In this document: positions 1 to 11,681 of the stretch, in pieces
How the letters are laid out: every line of letters starts with the position of its first letter
Position numbering within the stretch: the stretch's first letter is position 1
NCBI GenBank assembly: GCA_002197995.1
Contig: NGZR01000001.1
Coordinates: forward strand, 6,820,001 to 6,884,000
DNA: 64,000 bases
Direction of reading: 5' to 3'
Origin: Gaeumannomyces sp. JS-464
Taxonomy: Eukaryota > Ascomycota > Sordariomycetes > Magnaporthales > Magnaporthaceae
The notes under the pieces: generated by a model
Seen by the model: only the letters and a program-made list of their open reading frames with translations
Told to the model about the DNA's origin: nothing
The model's database searches: none
Position numbers and translations under genes: made by a program

Positions 1-2551
1 AAAGTAGGCTTTCGTATAAAACCGAAATCGATTTTTAGCCGGGAAACGAAGCCGATTTTAACGGGTGCAAAAATCCTAATAGGAAATTATAAGCTCGAAA
101 TTTAACAAAAGAAATAAAATAAAAGGTTTAAGCTAATAAAAACCGATTTAAAAAGCTTAAGTTATAAGTATATCGTTTAAAAAGTTTAAAACGCATATAT
201 TAATTTTATATGCTAACCGGAAGCCGCATTCGATTATTTCGTAACGGCGTAAATTAAAAACCGGGATAAAAGGAAGTGGTTAAGCTAAATAAAAAAATTA
301 AATGGCAAATTAATAATGCATAAAAAGGGCTAAAATACGTTTTATTGGATTTGCAAAAAAACTAACTTTTACGCTTCGTAAACGGATTATTCGCAAACAA
401 TTTAAACTTAAGTTTACAAATTGGGTTTGTAATTATATTAGGTAATAAAAAATCCAACAATTAAAAAACCAGCTTTTAGCTAATCGGAAACATTTTGCAT
501 TGGACGTTAATTAAATGCAAAAGGGTTACGAAAAGCGTTTTCGTAAATGAGATTTACGAAATAGTTAACGGGTTTAATGCAACCTACGTTTTTAATTTAA
601 CGTTTGCAAATCTTTTTAAAAGCTAAACCAAAAGCCCCGAAGCTAATAATTTGCACCGATAGCTTTTCGCTATATTAATACTTTGTATAATTGGGCATAA
701 TAGCGGAAAAAAGGCTTATAATCGATATTATAAGCATTTATTAAAATCCTACGAAAGCGCGAAATCGACGAAATCCGCTGGATCGTAAAATTAAATAAAT
801 CCGGCAAACGCGATAACCAAAAATTAGCTAAATAAAGCTTTGGAAAATTTAATTACAAGCAATACGATAACGGTACGAATTAAAAGTTAAATAAAGCGCG
901 AAAAAACAATAAAAAAAGCGAAAAAAAACGGTTAAAATCGATTTATTGTAATTTAAAAATGGCTAACAATGTGATTAAAAAAAACGAAATTACCAAAACG
1001 CTAAAACAACCGGAAAACGATTTTACGAACGATTATTTTAAGCTTTAAAAAAAACCTTTACCATTGCCGGATATATTACCAGCTTATTTGTCGATATTAT
1101 TAGCACTTTATCGTTTTTTCTTTTTTCGGCTATTTTTTTCGTCCTTATCCTCGTTATCGTTAGGAGCTCCAAATAGGTTGTCCTTTGCTTTTAAAAACGC
1201 CGCATCGAACATACGCTAAATAGCAGCGCGGCCCGCCGCTTTCCGCTTAGCAGCACTTATTTTAATAAAATTAGCGTTAACTTTACCAGCTTATTCCTCC
1301 TTTTTAAAAAGGATTACGCATTGGTAGTAGTGTGCTATTTCGCGAAATTTTAAAAATAGCGAAAGCACGGTTAACAAAGCACTAAAGCAGCTAAATAAAA
1401 AATTAACTATTATACTTTATTAATAATAGTTCGCGGAAATATTTAATTATAAACTTTTTAGTTAAAGCTATTGCGATTTAAAACTACCGGTTATTAGCGT
1501 AAAAGATTAGCAAACCAAAGTTTAAAAAATCACTTATACCGGTTAGCACGAATAACTAAAAGCATAAAACTAGCAACGGTTACCGGCCGGCTCGGTATTA
1601 AAGCATTTAATTTTATTAAACTTGCCGGCTAAAAGAAAATTAAAGCAATTTAAGCATAAAAACGATTTTTATTTGCCTTTTGCAAAGCGCGGGCGAGCAA
1701 AGGATTTGCTTTTTCCCTTTTTGGCACGAGTTTTTTTAACGGCTATTATTTGGGACCGTTTTAACGCTAATTTAACCTTTTTTAACAAATTTGCCTTTGC
1801 TAGCTTTTTTAAAACGATGGACATTATTACGGTAATTAGTCGAACAGTAAAATAGTAAAGCAAAAATCGGCAAGCAGGCAGGCAGGCAGCGGGGATATCG
1901 ATATTTGTAATTGTAAAAATTAAATTCCAAATTATAACGATTAAAGCTTACGGCTTTTGAAATATCCTAGGCTTTTTAAGTTATATTTCCGATTTGCTTT
2001 TTCTTATTATACTAATTAACACGCACACGGCTTAATAAATTTGTATTAAGTTTATTTATTGCTATTATGCGCATTTAATCCGGCATTACTTAATTTTACG
2101 AGCGTTTAACCAAACATTGCCCTACTTCCTATTATTCCTATTTACAGTTTTTATTTATAATTTTTACCGATATCCAGCATAATTCTTTTACCCTTTTTTC
2201 TTTTGTTTTTAAAACAGGTTACTAAATCCGGATTTTTTTGTTATTAGTATTGTAAAATCCCGGGATTTGGAAAATAAGCATTTACCGATGCACGCGTTTA
2301 AAAAAAAAATTGCTAGTGTTAATCCACGTGATTTAGCGCGTGCATTTAAAAAAGGCTTACGCTTTGTAAAACTGCAAGCCTACGGGCCGTACGCTCCCAC
2401 GAGCTTATAAAAAGGGATTTTGTAATCCCCTTTTTGTAATTAGATTTTTACATAAATATGCATTACTACAAACACCAGTTTTAAATTTATAGATTTTTGT
2501 TTATTCCTTTTAGAAATCTCCGTGTTTACAGGAGTACCACTTTTACTAACA
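1..2551 (+). mobile_element. Ty1/copia element fragment (3' end, cut by window edge)
   Basis: This stretch is the reverse complement of about 3375-5925, so it is a second copy of the copia family described at 3375-10870, here in plus orientation. It carries the end of pol: the RNase H motif CKRVTKSV followed by NEIYEMVNGF is readable near 515-575. The post-pol region (about 1060-1900) and the 3' LTR (2317-2551) follow. The rest of the element lies left of the window. It sits in gypsy copy B, whose sequence resumes at 2552. The frame is broken throughout by RIP-type stops, so the element is dead. Confidence 0.85.
2317..2551 (+). repeat. copia LTR (3' LTR of truncated copy)
   Basis: This 235-bp LTR is the reverse complement of the LTRs at 3375-3609 and 10635-10870. 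On the plus strand it starts TGTTAATCC and ends ACTAACA, matching the TGTT...AACA termini of the family. Element orientation is plus, so this is the 3' LTR. Confidence 0.85.
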
Positions 2552-3374
2552 TACGTATTATTATAAACGGTTAAACGGTATAAAATCTTTATAAACCGGA
2601 AACGCTAACCGTATTAATTAAAAACGGTTAAAAAATACCCGTCGCTTATAATAAAAGGTAAATCGACCGAAAAATATAACTAGTAACATTACGTACCCGA
2701 AATAGGGAAAACGTTATTATTATATTAAATAAGCTAAATATAAAAAAAAAACCTTATTTTCGAAATCCTTTAGCTTAAAAAAAATACCTTACGAATAAAT
2801 TAAACCACTAGTTAAGTTTAGTAAAAAAAGCTATAAGTAATTAAAACGGTTTACTAATTACGAACTTTAAACCGTAAGCATAAAAAGCAACGAAAAAAGG
2901 TTATAACGGTAATAAAATTTAGCAATTTATTTTTGCATTTAGCATTAACAAATATACAATTATCCAAAATGGAAAACGATTAAAACGATTAAACTATTAT
3001 TAAAAAAACGGTTTGCGAATGTTTCGGAAAAATATTATAAATACGAAAAATTGTTTTAAAAAAACCTAAAAATGGTGTTTCCCGAATATAAACCGTTCGA
3101 TTTTAAAATTAAAATTAAATTAAAAACGCAATTTAAGTATTAAAACCTGTATTAGCTTAGCCTTCGGTAATAAAACATGCTAAAAAAATAATTAAAAGAA
3201 AACTTACGAAAGGAATATATTAAACCTTTCGATTTTTTAATAGGATACGGGATTTTATAAAGAAAAAAAAACGGGACGAAGCGAATATGCATCGATTACC
3301 GCCCGTTAAACGAGGTTACGATTAAAAATCAGTATTTTTTACCTTTTATTAACGAATTACGAAATAAGTTTAGC
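2552..3374 (+). mobile_element. gypsy family 1, copy B, segment 1 (start of reverse transcriptase)
   Basis: This segment is collinear with about 27290-28105 of copy A. Near the 3' end, RIYMHR-like reading gives way in the correct frame to [17 protein letters not shown] and then [14 protein letters not shown], the N-terminal fingers of a Ty3/gypsy reverse transcriptase. The frame is interrupted directly after FS by the copia element at 3375 and resumes at 10871 with KA-YFTVLNL. The 5' LTR and gag of copy B must lie left of the window, beyond the inverted copia fragment. Confidence 0.85.
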
Positions 3375-3609
3375 TGTTGGTAGGAGTGGTACTCCTGTAG
3401 GCACGGAAATCTCTTAAAAAGAAAGAACAAAGATCTATAAATCTGGAACTGGTGTTTGTAGTAATGCATGTCTATATAGGAATCTAGTTACAGGAAGGGG
3501 ATTACAAGATCCCCTTTTGTAGGCTCGTGGGAGCGCACGGCCCGTGGGCCTGCGGCTTTACAAAGCGTGGGCCTTTTCTAATGCACGCGCTAAATCACGT
3601 GGATTAACA
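3375..3609 (-). repeat. copia 3' LTR
   Basis: This 235-bp repeat starts TGTTGGTAGG and ends GGATTAACA on the plus strand and matches 10635-10870. It is less RIP-mutated than its partner (TGTTGG here, TATTGG there). Because pol runs on the minus strand, this is the 3' LTR. Confidence 0.9.
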
Positions 3610-4079
3610 CTGGCAATTCTTTCTTTAACGCGTGCATCGGTAAATGCTCGTTTTCCAAATCCGGGGATTTAACAATACTAATAACAAAGGAATCCGGATC
3701 TGGCAGTTTGTTTTGGGAACAAAGGGAAAAAGAAGGAAAAGAAGGGCCGTGCTTAATATCGGTAAAAACTGTAAATAGGAATAACAGGAAGTGGGGCAAT
3801 GCCTGGTTAAGCGCTCGTAAAATCAGGTGGCGCCGATTTAAATGCGCGCAATAGCGGTAAACAAGCTTAATAAAATTATTAAGCCGTGCGCTTGTTAATC
3901 TGTCAAAATAGGAAGGAACGGATCGCGAGTATAACTTATAAGGCTTGGCTTGGGATATATAAAGGGCCGTAGGTTGCCTTAATCGTTGTGATCTTAGATT
4001 GGCTTTTTATACTCGCAACGCCTCGATTAACTGCCTGCCTGCCGATTTCCGCTTCCCCATTTTACTGATCGTTCGATTA

Positions 4080-4870
4080 CCGCGATGGTATCCTTCCGCT
4101 TTTTTGGATCTAACAAAGGAAAATCCGTCGCCAAAGGTTAATTGGCATTAAAACGGTTTAAACAGTGGCGTTAAAAAGACTCGTGTTAAAAAGGGAAAAG
4201 GCAAAACTCCTGCTCGCCCGCGCCTGCAAAGGCAAACAAAATCGTTCCCATGCCTAAATTTTTCAACTCTCTTTAGCCGGCAAGTCCGATAAATTAGGTG
4301 TTTTAACACCGAGCCGGCCGGCAATCGTTGTTGGTTTTATGCTTTTAGTTATTCGTGCCAACCGGTGTAAATAATCTCTTAGCTTTGGTTTGCTAATCTT
4401 TTGCGCTAACAACCGGTATCCTAAAATCGCAATGGCTTTAGCCAAAAAGTTTATAACTAAATACTTTCGCGAAACTACTATTAATAAAGTATAATGGCTA
4501 ATCCGTTATTTGGCTGCTCCAATGCTTTGTTAACCGTGCTTTCGCTATTCCTAGGATTTCGCGAAATAGCGCACTACTACCAAATGCATAATCCTTTTTA
4601 GAAAGGAGGAATAGGCCGGTAAAGTTAATGCTAATTTTATTAAAATAAGTGCTGCTAAGCGGAAAGCGGCGGGCCGCGCTACCGTTTAACGTATGTTCGA
4701 TGCGGCGTTTTTGGGAGCAAGGGACAGCCTATTTGGTGCTTAAAATAACGAGGATAAGGACGAAAAGATGGTTAAGGAGGGAAAAAAGGATAAAAATGCT
4801 AATAATATCGACAAATAAGCTGGTAATATGTCCGGCAATGGTAAAGGTTTTTCCTAAAGCTTAAATGGTC
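4080..4870 (+). pseudogene. Unidentified reading frame antisense to copia pol, between pol and the 3' LTR
   Basis: After the copia RNase H ends (about 5000), a plus-strand reading, opposite to pol, looks protein-like. It has a basic stretch near 4150-4240 (a form of VKKTRVKKGKGK is recovered when both copies are compared). From about 4690 to 4860 it reads MFDAAFLGARDSLFGA, then an acidic/lysine run NNEDKDEKMVKEGKKDK, then NMSGNGKGFS. Its stops are TAA or TAG at places where the inverted copy at 1060-1900 keeps sense codons (GAPNDNEDKDEK). On the minus strand 4263-4445 is also open, so the true coding strand is uncertain. No function is recognised. It could be an accessory ORF of this copia lineage or captured host sequence. 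Confidence 0.4.
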
Positions 4871-4999
4871 GTTCGTAAATCGTTTTCCGGTTGTTTTAGC
4901 GTTTTAGCGATTTCGTTTTTTTTTAATTACATCGTTAGCCATTTTTAAATTATAATAAATCGATTTTAACTGCTTTCCCTCGCTCTTTTTTATTATTTT

Positions 5000-5450
5000 T
5001 CGCGCTCCACCTAACCCTCGATTCGTACCGTTATCGTATTATTTATAACCAAATCTTCCAAAGCTTTATTTAGCTAATCTTTAGTTATCGCGTTTGCCGG
5101 ATTATTTGATTTTGCGATTTAACGGATTTCGTTAATTTCGCGCTTTTTGTAAAATTCTTTAAATGCTATAATATCTATAAGCCTCTTTTCCGCTATTATG
5201 CCCAATTATACGAGGCATTAATATAACGAAAAGCTATCGGTGCAAATTATTAACTTCGAAGCTTTTTAGTTTAGCTTTTTAAAAATCGTTACGAGCGTTA
5301 AATTAAAAACGTAAGCTATATCGAACCCGCTAACCATTTCGTAAATTTCATTTGCGAAAACGCTTTTCGTAACCCTTTTGCATTTAACTAACGTTTAATG
5401 CAAAATGTTTCCGATTAGTTAAAAGCTGGTTTTTTAATCGTCGGATTTTT
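5000..5450 (-). pseudogene. copia RNase H domain, decayed
   Basis: The minus-strand reading resembles the C-terminal RNase H of fungal Ty1/copia polyproteins. It has a KR-V-SVLASE-like stretch near 5370-5410, a TDSFSLYECLVQLGTT-like stretch, then EKRLMIDI-like residues and the WIDG..NPADA-like motif near 5085-5130. The same domain is readable in the inverted copy at about 515-880, which lets RIP stops be recognised. No uninterrupted frame remains. Confidence 0.65.
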
Positions 5451-5499
5451 TATTGCCTAATACAATTACGAACCCGATTTGTAAATTTAGGTTTAAATT

Positions 5500-6520
5500 G
5501 TTTGCGAATAATCCGTTTACGAAAACGTAAAGGTTGGTTTTTTGCAAATCTAATGGAACGTATTTTAGCCCTTTTTAAGCGTTATCGATTTGCCATTTGA
5601 TTTTTTTATTTAGCTTAACCACGTTTTTTATCCCGGGTTTTTAGCTTGCGCCGTTATAAAATAGTCGAATGCGGTTTCCGGTTGGCATATAAAACTAATA
5701 TATGCGCTTCGAGCTTTTTAAACGACATACTTATAGCTTAAGCTTTTTAAATCGGTTTTTATTAGCTTAAGTTTTTCACCTTGTTTTTTTTGTCGAATTT
5801 CGAGCTTATAATTTCCTATTAGGATTTTGCACCCGTTAAAATCGGCTTCGTTTCCCGGAGTAAAAATCGATTTCGGTTTTGCACGAAAGCCTACTTTTTA
5901 AATCGCTAATTTTTTTTTTATTAAAAAGTCCGGATTTTTAAAATTTAAAGTGTCGTTTATTTGCATGCCTACAATCCTAAAACTCTATCCGCTTTTTAAA
6001 ATAAGCAAACAAAAATCGTAGCTCGACGTTTAGCAATTTAAGCGCTTTTTGTAATGCTTTTGATAAGTAACGAACTAGTGCAATTTTAATTCCGCGATCT
6101 CGTAAAAGGGCTTAATTACTTTAAGCAACGTGCCCGGCTTAAACCATATTAACAATTTTTTAGGTAAGCGCAAAAAAACGTCTTTTTGTAGCTTTAATTC
6201 CGACTGGGTGTACGTTTGGCTAATATTTCGGATTATTAAATTGAATTTTATAGGCGTAAGCGATAGTGCGATCGTTAAAATCAATCGTTGGCTGCATTTT
6301 ATAATCGTAAGAAATTGCGTAAAAATGTTATGTTTTTTTTTGTTATTATATTTTATAACCACAAATTTCGATTTTTCAAAAAGCTTTAAGGTTTACCTTT
6401 TTACCTCGTTCACAATCCGTAATCCAAAGATCGTTCCGTTAAAAGTCCTTCCAATAATCGGCTTAATTATTTTAGCGCCGATAAATGCGTTTAGTTTTTT
6501 TAGGTTAATTGCTTAAATGG
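5500..6520 (-). pseudogene. copia reverse transcriptase domain, decayed
   Basis: The best-preserved piece is 6075-6362 on the minus strand. It reads HNIFTQFLTIIKCSQRLIL, then RNISQTYTQSELKLQKDVF, then PGTLLKVIKPFYEIAELKLHW. This matches the Ty1/copia RT core, where the family typically has TQSPTIQR-SQRLIL, RDISQAYTQS, PGT---VIKPLYGIPEAG-HW. The first catalytic Asp of RDISQAY has become Asn (RNISQTY), as expected from a G-to-A change. The frame continues toward 5500 with stops. Confidence 0.82.
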
Positions 6521-6979
6521 TGGACCGGGAGCTGTGATTTTGCTTTTTTGTTTAAATCGGATCGCTAATTGGTAGGATTAGTGCTTTTTAGCGTTTAAAA
6601 ACGTCGTATGCATTTGCCGAAGGCTTCGTTTTACTGCAATTGTTAGTTGTGCGTTTTTGCAAAAGCGACCTCGTTTGTTAAGGACCTTGGGTAATACCGT
6701 GATTTTAAACAAAATGGCTGTTTGATTTTGGGGCTCCTTTTTTTGCTATTTTGCGGCCTTTTTTTTCGGGGGTTTTCCTTGGCGTTTTGGCTGTTCGGGC
6801 TTAAAGTATTCGAAGGGTGCTAACTGCTTTTCGGATTTTTGCACGATAGGTTTTTTTGTTTTATGGTAGGGTTTAACCACCGTGCTTTTAAAAGTCGCGT
6901 TGCCGTTAATCGTTTCCACCGTAACTAACGTGTTTGTTATAGATAGGACTTTGTACGGGCCTTGCTATCCGTCCTTTTC

Positions 6980-7830
6980 TTAGAATACCAAAACCTTACT
7001 TCCAAAAGCTAAAAAGCTGGGAAGCACCCGTTTTGTGTTCGGTCCGTTACGTACAGCCAGTGCTTTTTGCATACGTCGCTTATCGTGTAAAATCCGGATT
7101 TTTGCCATAGCTTTTTTAATTGCAGCGGCTTTTTGTACCTGGGTTTGCGAAAGTAGCGATTCGTTACTAATTCGAAGCATTGCTTTAAAAACGAGCAGTA
7201 TAAAAACAAGTCCGTTAAGGCCGGCCGTATCGTTTACGGCTTTTACTACTTTTTAAAGCACTAAATCGAAATGCATAAATGGGCACTTTTGTCGGATAAT
7301 ATCAAAAGCCCGGCGTAAAAAAGCGTGATATTTTTCAATCTGCCGATTAACCAGTGCGCCTCGATTAGGACCTGCTTATAAGTAATCCCAAAAAGCTTTG
7401 CTTTCGCTTAAAATTCGCTCGCGGCGAAAAATACCGGCATCGTGGGAAATTACGTTAAAAGGCCTTAAATAAACGTCGATCCAACACCGTTTAAAAGCTT
7501 CCCACGTTTTTTTGCCGATATGTTTTTAAAAAGCGCTATAATATTAAAAGCTATGCTCGCATCGATTACGTGAAAACTAGCTTATAATCGACGTAAAACA
7601 CGTTTATAATTATTTCGTGGTTAAAGTTAATATCGTCCTAAAGTTTAAATTAAAAGCGTTATAATGCAAAACCTTTTTTCTAACAAAAATGGCACACTCG
7701 ATTAATTATTGCGAAAGCGTCGCGATTAGCTTTATGCTTTGCACGTTTTAAAACGTTCTAAAGTTTATCGACAAATGGGTGCCCAAAGCGCTTATACACG
7801 CGCTTTAATTTAGCTTTCGTAAGGAAAACT
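6980..7830 (-). pseudogene. copia integrase, decayed
   Basis: Minus-strand readings recover the copia integrase in order. First comes a zinc-binding region, with an FGHP motif near 7770 (KRFGHPFVDKL) and a CHFC reading near 7690. Next is the DDINFN..-type core, and toward 7180-6980 the tail LRISNESLLSQTQ, AIKKAMAKIRILHDKRR and ALAVRNGPNT, which joins the segment leading into reverse transcriptase. These are characteristic of fungal Ty1/copia polyproteins. Frames are interrupted many times, so no active integrase is possible. Confidence 0.72.
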
Positions 7831-7852
7831 GCTCCCGCGATTTTTGTTTTCG

Positions 7853-8041
7853 TTATAAAGCTGACTGCCGTCGTAACGTAGGTAACGTCGTCGAAAAAAA
7901 ACCAAAGGTAGCCGTGCTTTTTATAATCGGAACGCGCGTACCGTTGTTTTTTATAAGCTCGTTGCGCGTATTATTTAGGTAAACGTGCAATACATCCATA
8001 TTTGCAAAGCACAGTAGGAAAAAAGTCGGAATTGGAACCAC
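7853..8041 (-). pseudogene. copia protease/pre-integrase segment, decayed
   Basis: The minus reading includes IPTFFLLCFANMDVLHVYLN and then NELIKNNGTRVPIIK. Fungal copia polyproteins carry DTPFLLSLADMDRLGVYYNN and V-R-G-xPVIRR here, just upstream of the integrase FGHP motif. The position between knuckle and integrase fits. Confidence 0.75.
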
Positions 8042-8577
8042 AAAAACGTGATTTAGCCGATTAAAGTCGGAATAATGATTTTTCCGGTGTTAAAAACAGC
8101 TTTTCTTAATCCGAAAATCACGCGTCTTTTATGCCCGTTTGTATTAACGACGAGATTTAGCTTGTAGCGTTAAAATGCGTGGATTTAACCCTTTCCGGCC
8201 GTAAAGGTTATTGCTGCACCTGTATCCGGAAAAATCTTTTGCCATTGCTTAATGCCTCGAATTTTATGTTAAACCAGTATTTAATCCGCAGGAATATAGG
8301 AATAAGGCTTGCCAAATCCCGAATTTTGGCGCTTATAAATGCGGTAAGTAAAAGCTTTTTTAATCAGGTATGCGGCCGTGGCGGAGGTTATAAAATAGCT
8401 GCTTTTATAATCCTCCTCTTCCTTTGTTTTTAATCGTTAAAATTAAAAAATGGCTGTTCCTCCTCGTCGATGCTTTCGGGCTCCACTAATGCGAGGAATT
8501 GGGTGTACCTTTTACGTGGTTTGTTTTTTGCTTTTCTTTATGCTTTCCATTGCTTTTTAAATCGTCGTTGTCTTTAA

Positions 8578-8650
8578 AAAAGTAGCGTGTCGATTTGCAA
8601 TCCGGCCTTTTACAAATCCAACAACCGCGTATGTATAAAACGTAGGCGGA
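8578..8650 (-). pseudogene. copia gag Cys-rich knuckle, decayed
   Basis: The minus-strand reading GCWICKRPDCKSTRYFF preserves the CxxCxxxxC spacing and Ser-Thr tail typical of the zinc knuckle of fungal copia gag (family form CFVCKKEGCWSTKH). The fourth ligand appears as Tyr where His is expected, consistent with a C-to-T change (CAC to TAC on the coding strand). Upstream gag sequence (about 8650-10600, minus) is too decayed for motif-level description. Confidence 0.55.
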
Positions 8651-10634
8651 GGTTTGGTCGAAAGGATTTGGGTTTATATGCTCGATTTCGACTTTTATCG
8701 TCCTTTCCGCGATCCTTGTGATTTTTAAACTTCCGTTTTACAAAATAAATGCCGGGGGTGCGTGCGTTTTCTTTTATTTGCATAATGCTTTTTAATTAGG
8801 AAAATAGGCTTTAAAAGTCCGGCTGGGATTTATAAAAACGGTTTTAAACTCCGGCACGTTTTAAATTGCCCGTAAAATGCTCGCAATAAGCTGGTTTTCG
8901 TTTTGGTAAAACGGGCCGAAAGCGCGTTAACAGCTTGTAATTTATCCAAAAAAGCTTGTAAAACATCTATGTTAAATTTGCCTATGTTAGCAATTTTTAA
9001 ACGAACTGTTTGGAAAATAATCGAGCTTTAATCCGTATAATATAATAATCGGTTAATTTCGGTATTAAAATGCTTTTTAAAATTATGTAAATTTTTCGAA
9101 AGGTAAAAGCCAATGCCGATATATCGGGTGTACCACTGCTTGGCTTTGCTTTAAAATGCTAAAAGAAAATCGCATAAAGCTGTGGAAATGGTATTTCGAA
9201 AGTTTCGCATATAATTGCGAAAAACAAAATCTTATCGTTCAAAATATCGTATGGATTACCGAAATAGCTGTACTCTTTGTCCCAAACGCTTTGGAATGCC
9301 TTTATTAAGCTTTTGTCAATGGTGGCGTTAAACACCTCCTTAAAAGGGAATTGCTTATACCGGAACTTTGCACGTGCCGGGGTTCCGTATTAAAAGCGTA
9401 ACGTTATTGCGGTTTGTGCTTTTTCGATCGGTAAAATAGATTTTCCGCGATCCTTTTATTGCATATAACGGTCGAAGTGGGATCCGGGTGTTACAATAGG
9501 TTTAAAGATCGGCAAAGCTGGAAATTGATTAATCGGGGGCGCTTAAGGAACTGCCGATTAGCTAAATGGTAAAAGCCGTCGATTTGGTAAAGGGATAGCT
9601 AAAAAATCGATACGCTTTTTAATACGAGTGTTTTTGGAAAAAGGGGGAATTGGGCATCGTATTCGTAAATGAAATTAAAAAGTATTTTTAAGAAAATGGC
9701 AGATTTTTGGTTTACCAACTTGGTAATCCCTAAATTTCATCTCGGCTATTTTCCTATTTAGCTATAGTTTTATTTGGGAGAAAAACGCGGTATGTTTTTT
9801 AAACATCCGGGGCGTCGATTAAATAACTGTCTAATTTAAAACTTGTGCGATTTTGGGATAAAAAGGCTGTAATCCGGTTAATAAGGTTATTCCAGGGATT
9901 AATTCCATCGCATAACTTATATAAGTTTTTCGTTAAACTTCCCTTTTGGCGGGCCGGGGATTGGGATCCTATAATTTTCCAAATGCTTGCGGAAGATTCG
10001 AGCGATCCGCTAATCGAGGTTTTCGAAATGCGTTGCTTCCCACCTTTCGTAATTCTCGAGTACGTCGTTTAAAAGGTTATTGCCATGCGTGTTTCCGTAT
10101 AAAAGCAGTGTTTTAAGCATTTATACGTTCCGGCGAGCAATGGAAATTTCGTTAAGTGATTTTCCGAAACTGTAAAAGGGGTTTGTTAAAAGGGGGATAT
10201 TAATGTTTTATGCCAAAAACTTGGGGAGTTCGTATGCTAAAAGCGTGCTTTTTATAATTATACGTTGCTTATCGCTAAGCTCCTCCGCCTATTATTCCGA
10301 AATGTCGGACATATTATCGGTAAAAGTTAACGAGCAATATCGTTTGGTGATCGATTTAAAAGTTCAATCGCCTGCTTTAAAAAAGTGCTTAAAAGAATCA
10401 CGTAACGCCCTTTTCACAATTGTTCAAATCTTATAAACAAAGGTCCAGTCGCCTGCTTTAGGAAAGTGCTTTTATTATTCGATTAACTCGTGTGTAACGC
10501 GCTACCGAGCAGTGAAATACAATTCCTTTGCTCCTAGGCTTTTCCGTTTAACCCAATCGCTTTAAAAAAAGGTATCGAACGGTTAAACCCTTTACCTTGC
10601 TTATTTGTATTGCTTTTCGAGCAATACTAATCAA

Positions 10635-10870
10635 TATTGGTAAAAGTGGTACTCCTATAGGCACGGAGATCTCCTAAAAAGAAAGAACAAAGATTTATAA
10701 ATTTAAAACTGGTGTTTGTAGTAATGCATGTTTATATAGGAATCTAGTTATAAAAAGGGGATTACAAGATCCCTTTTTGTAAGCTCGTAAAAGCGCACGG
10801 CCCGTAGGCCTGCGGCTTTACAAGGCGTGGGCCTTTTTTAAATGCACGCGCTAAATCACGTGGATTAACA
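10635..10870 (-). repeat. copia 5' LTR
   Basis: This 236-bp repeat matches 3375-3609. It starts TATTGG (from TGTTGG) and ends GGATTAACA on the plus strand, and is followed by the TSD TTAGC at 10871-10875. It lies next to gag on the minus strand and is therefore the 5' LTR. Confidence 0.9.
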
Positions 10871-11500
10871 TTAGCAAAGCTTAGTATTTTACGGTTTTAA
10901 ACTTACGGAAAGTTTATAATTTAATACGAATTAAAAAAGCTAAAAATGGTTTACGGCTTTTAAAATAAAGCTTAAATATTACGAGTTTTTAATAATAACT
11001 TTCGGGTTTACTAATGCATTAATTACGTTTTAAAAAATAATTAACCATATATTACGAAAATATTTTAACGTTTTTATTTTCGTATACTTGGATAATATCC
11101 TAATTTTTTTAAAAACGATGAAAAAGCATAAATAGCACGTATATAAAGTGCTTTAAAAGCTGCTTAGTGCAAAGCTTTTTATTAAGTTAAAAAAGTGCGA
11201 ATAGTATTCGTAAAAAGTCGCTTTTTTGGGATTTGTAATTACATTTAAATAAGTTTGCATAAATTTTAAAAAAGTTAAAAAAAATTAAAAAGTGGTTTAT
11301 ATTTAAAAACGTTACAAAAGTACAAAGGTTTTTAAAAATTTTAAACTTTTATAAACGGTTTATCCGTAATTATAATAAAATCGCTATATTATTTACGAAC
11401 CTTATTAAAAATAACTACTAGTTTTATTAAAAACGATAAAAACAAAAAGCTTTCGAACAATTACGGAACGCTGTAATAAAAAAACTAATGTTAGCATTTT
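10871..11500 (+). mobile_element. gypsy family 1, copy B, segment 2 (RT palm)
   Basis: This segment is collinear with about 28106-28730 of copy A and continues the RT frame interrupted at 3374. The first five bases are the copia target duplication. The segment ends ATTTT (11496-11500), the left target duplication of gypsy element 2. The partner at 33416-33420 reads ACTTT, one RIP-type transition apart. The sequence is RIP-saturated. Confidence 0.87.
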
Positions 11501-11681
11501 TATTACGAAGCGATTTTTAGCTACCACTAACCACTACCTAATATTACGGAACGATTTTTAATTACCACCTAGTTTATATATATATACGGCTTTCCGCTAT
11601 TAAATAAATAGGAGTTTTTTCTTTTCCCTCCTCGCGTAATAACAAGCTTTTTTCCTGGCATTTAAATGTTACATTGTAATA
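11501..11681 (+). repeat. gypsy element 2 5' LTR
   Basis: The LTR starts TATTACGAAG and ends GTAATA, read as RIP derivatives of TGTTAC...GTAACA. A TATATATATA tract near 11577-11588, followed by CGGCTTTCCGC, may mark its promoter. It matches 33236-33415. Confidence 0.85.

Larger units (their letters stand above)
3375..10870 (-). mobile_element. Ty1/copia LTR retrotransposon, complete but RIP-dead
   Basis: LTRs at 3375-3609 and 10635-10870 bound a 7.5-kb element, with a perfect 5-bp target duplication TTAGC at 3370-3374 and 10871-10875. On the minus strand, from right to left, come a gag region (about 10600-8650), a Cys-rich knuckle (about 8590-8640), the protease/pre-integrase region (7853-8041), integrase (about 6980-7830), reverse transcriptase (about 5500-6520) and RNase H (about 5000-5450). 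The order integrase before RT defines Ty1/copia. About 1.4 kb separate the end of pol from the 3' LTR, unusually long for the class, and an antisense-oriented reading frame occupies part of it. Every domain has RIP-type stops. Confidence 0.92.
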
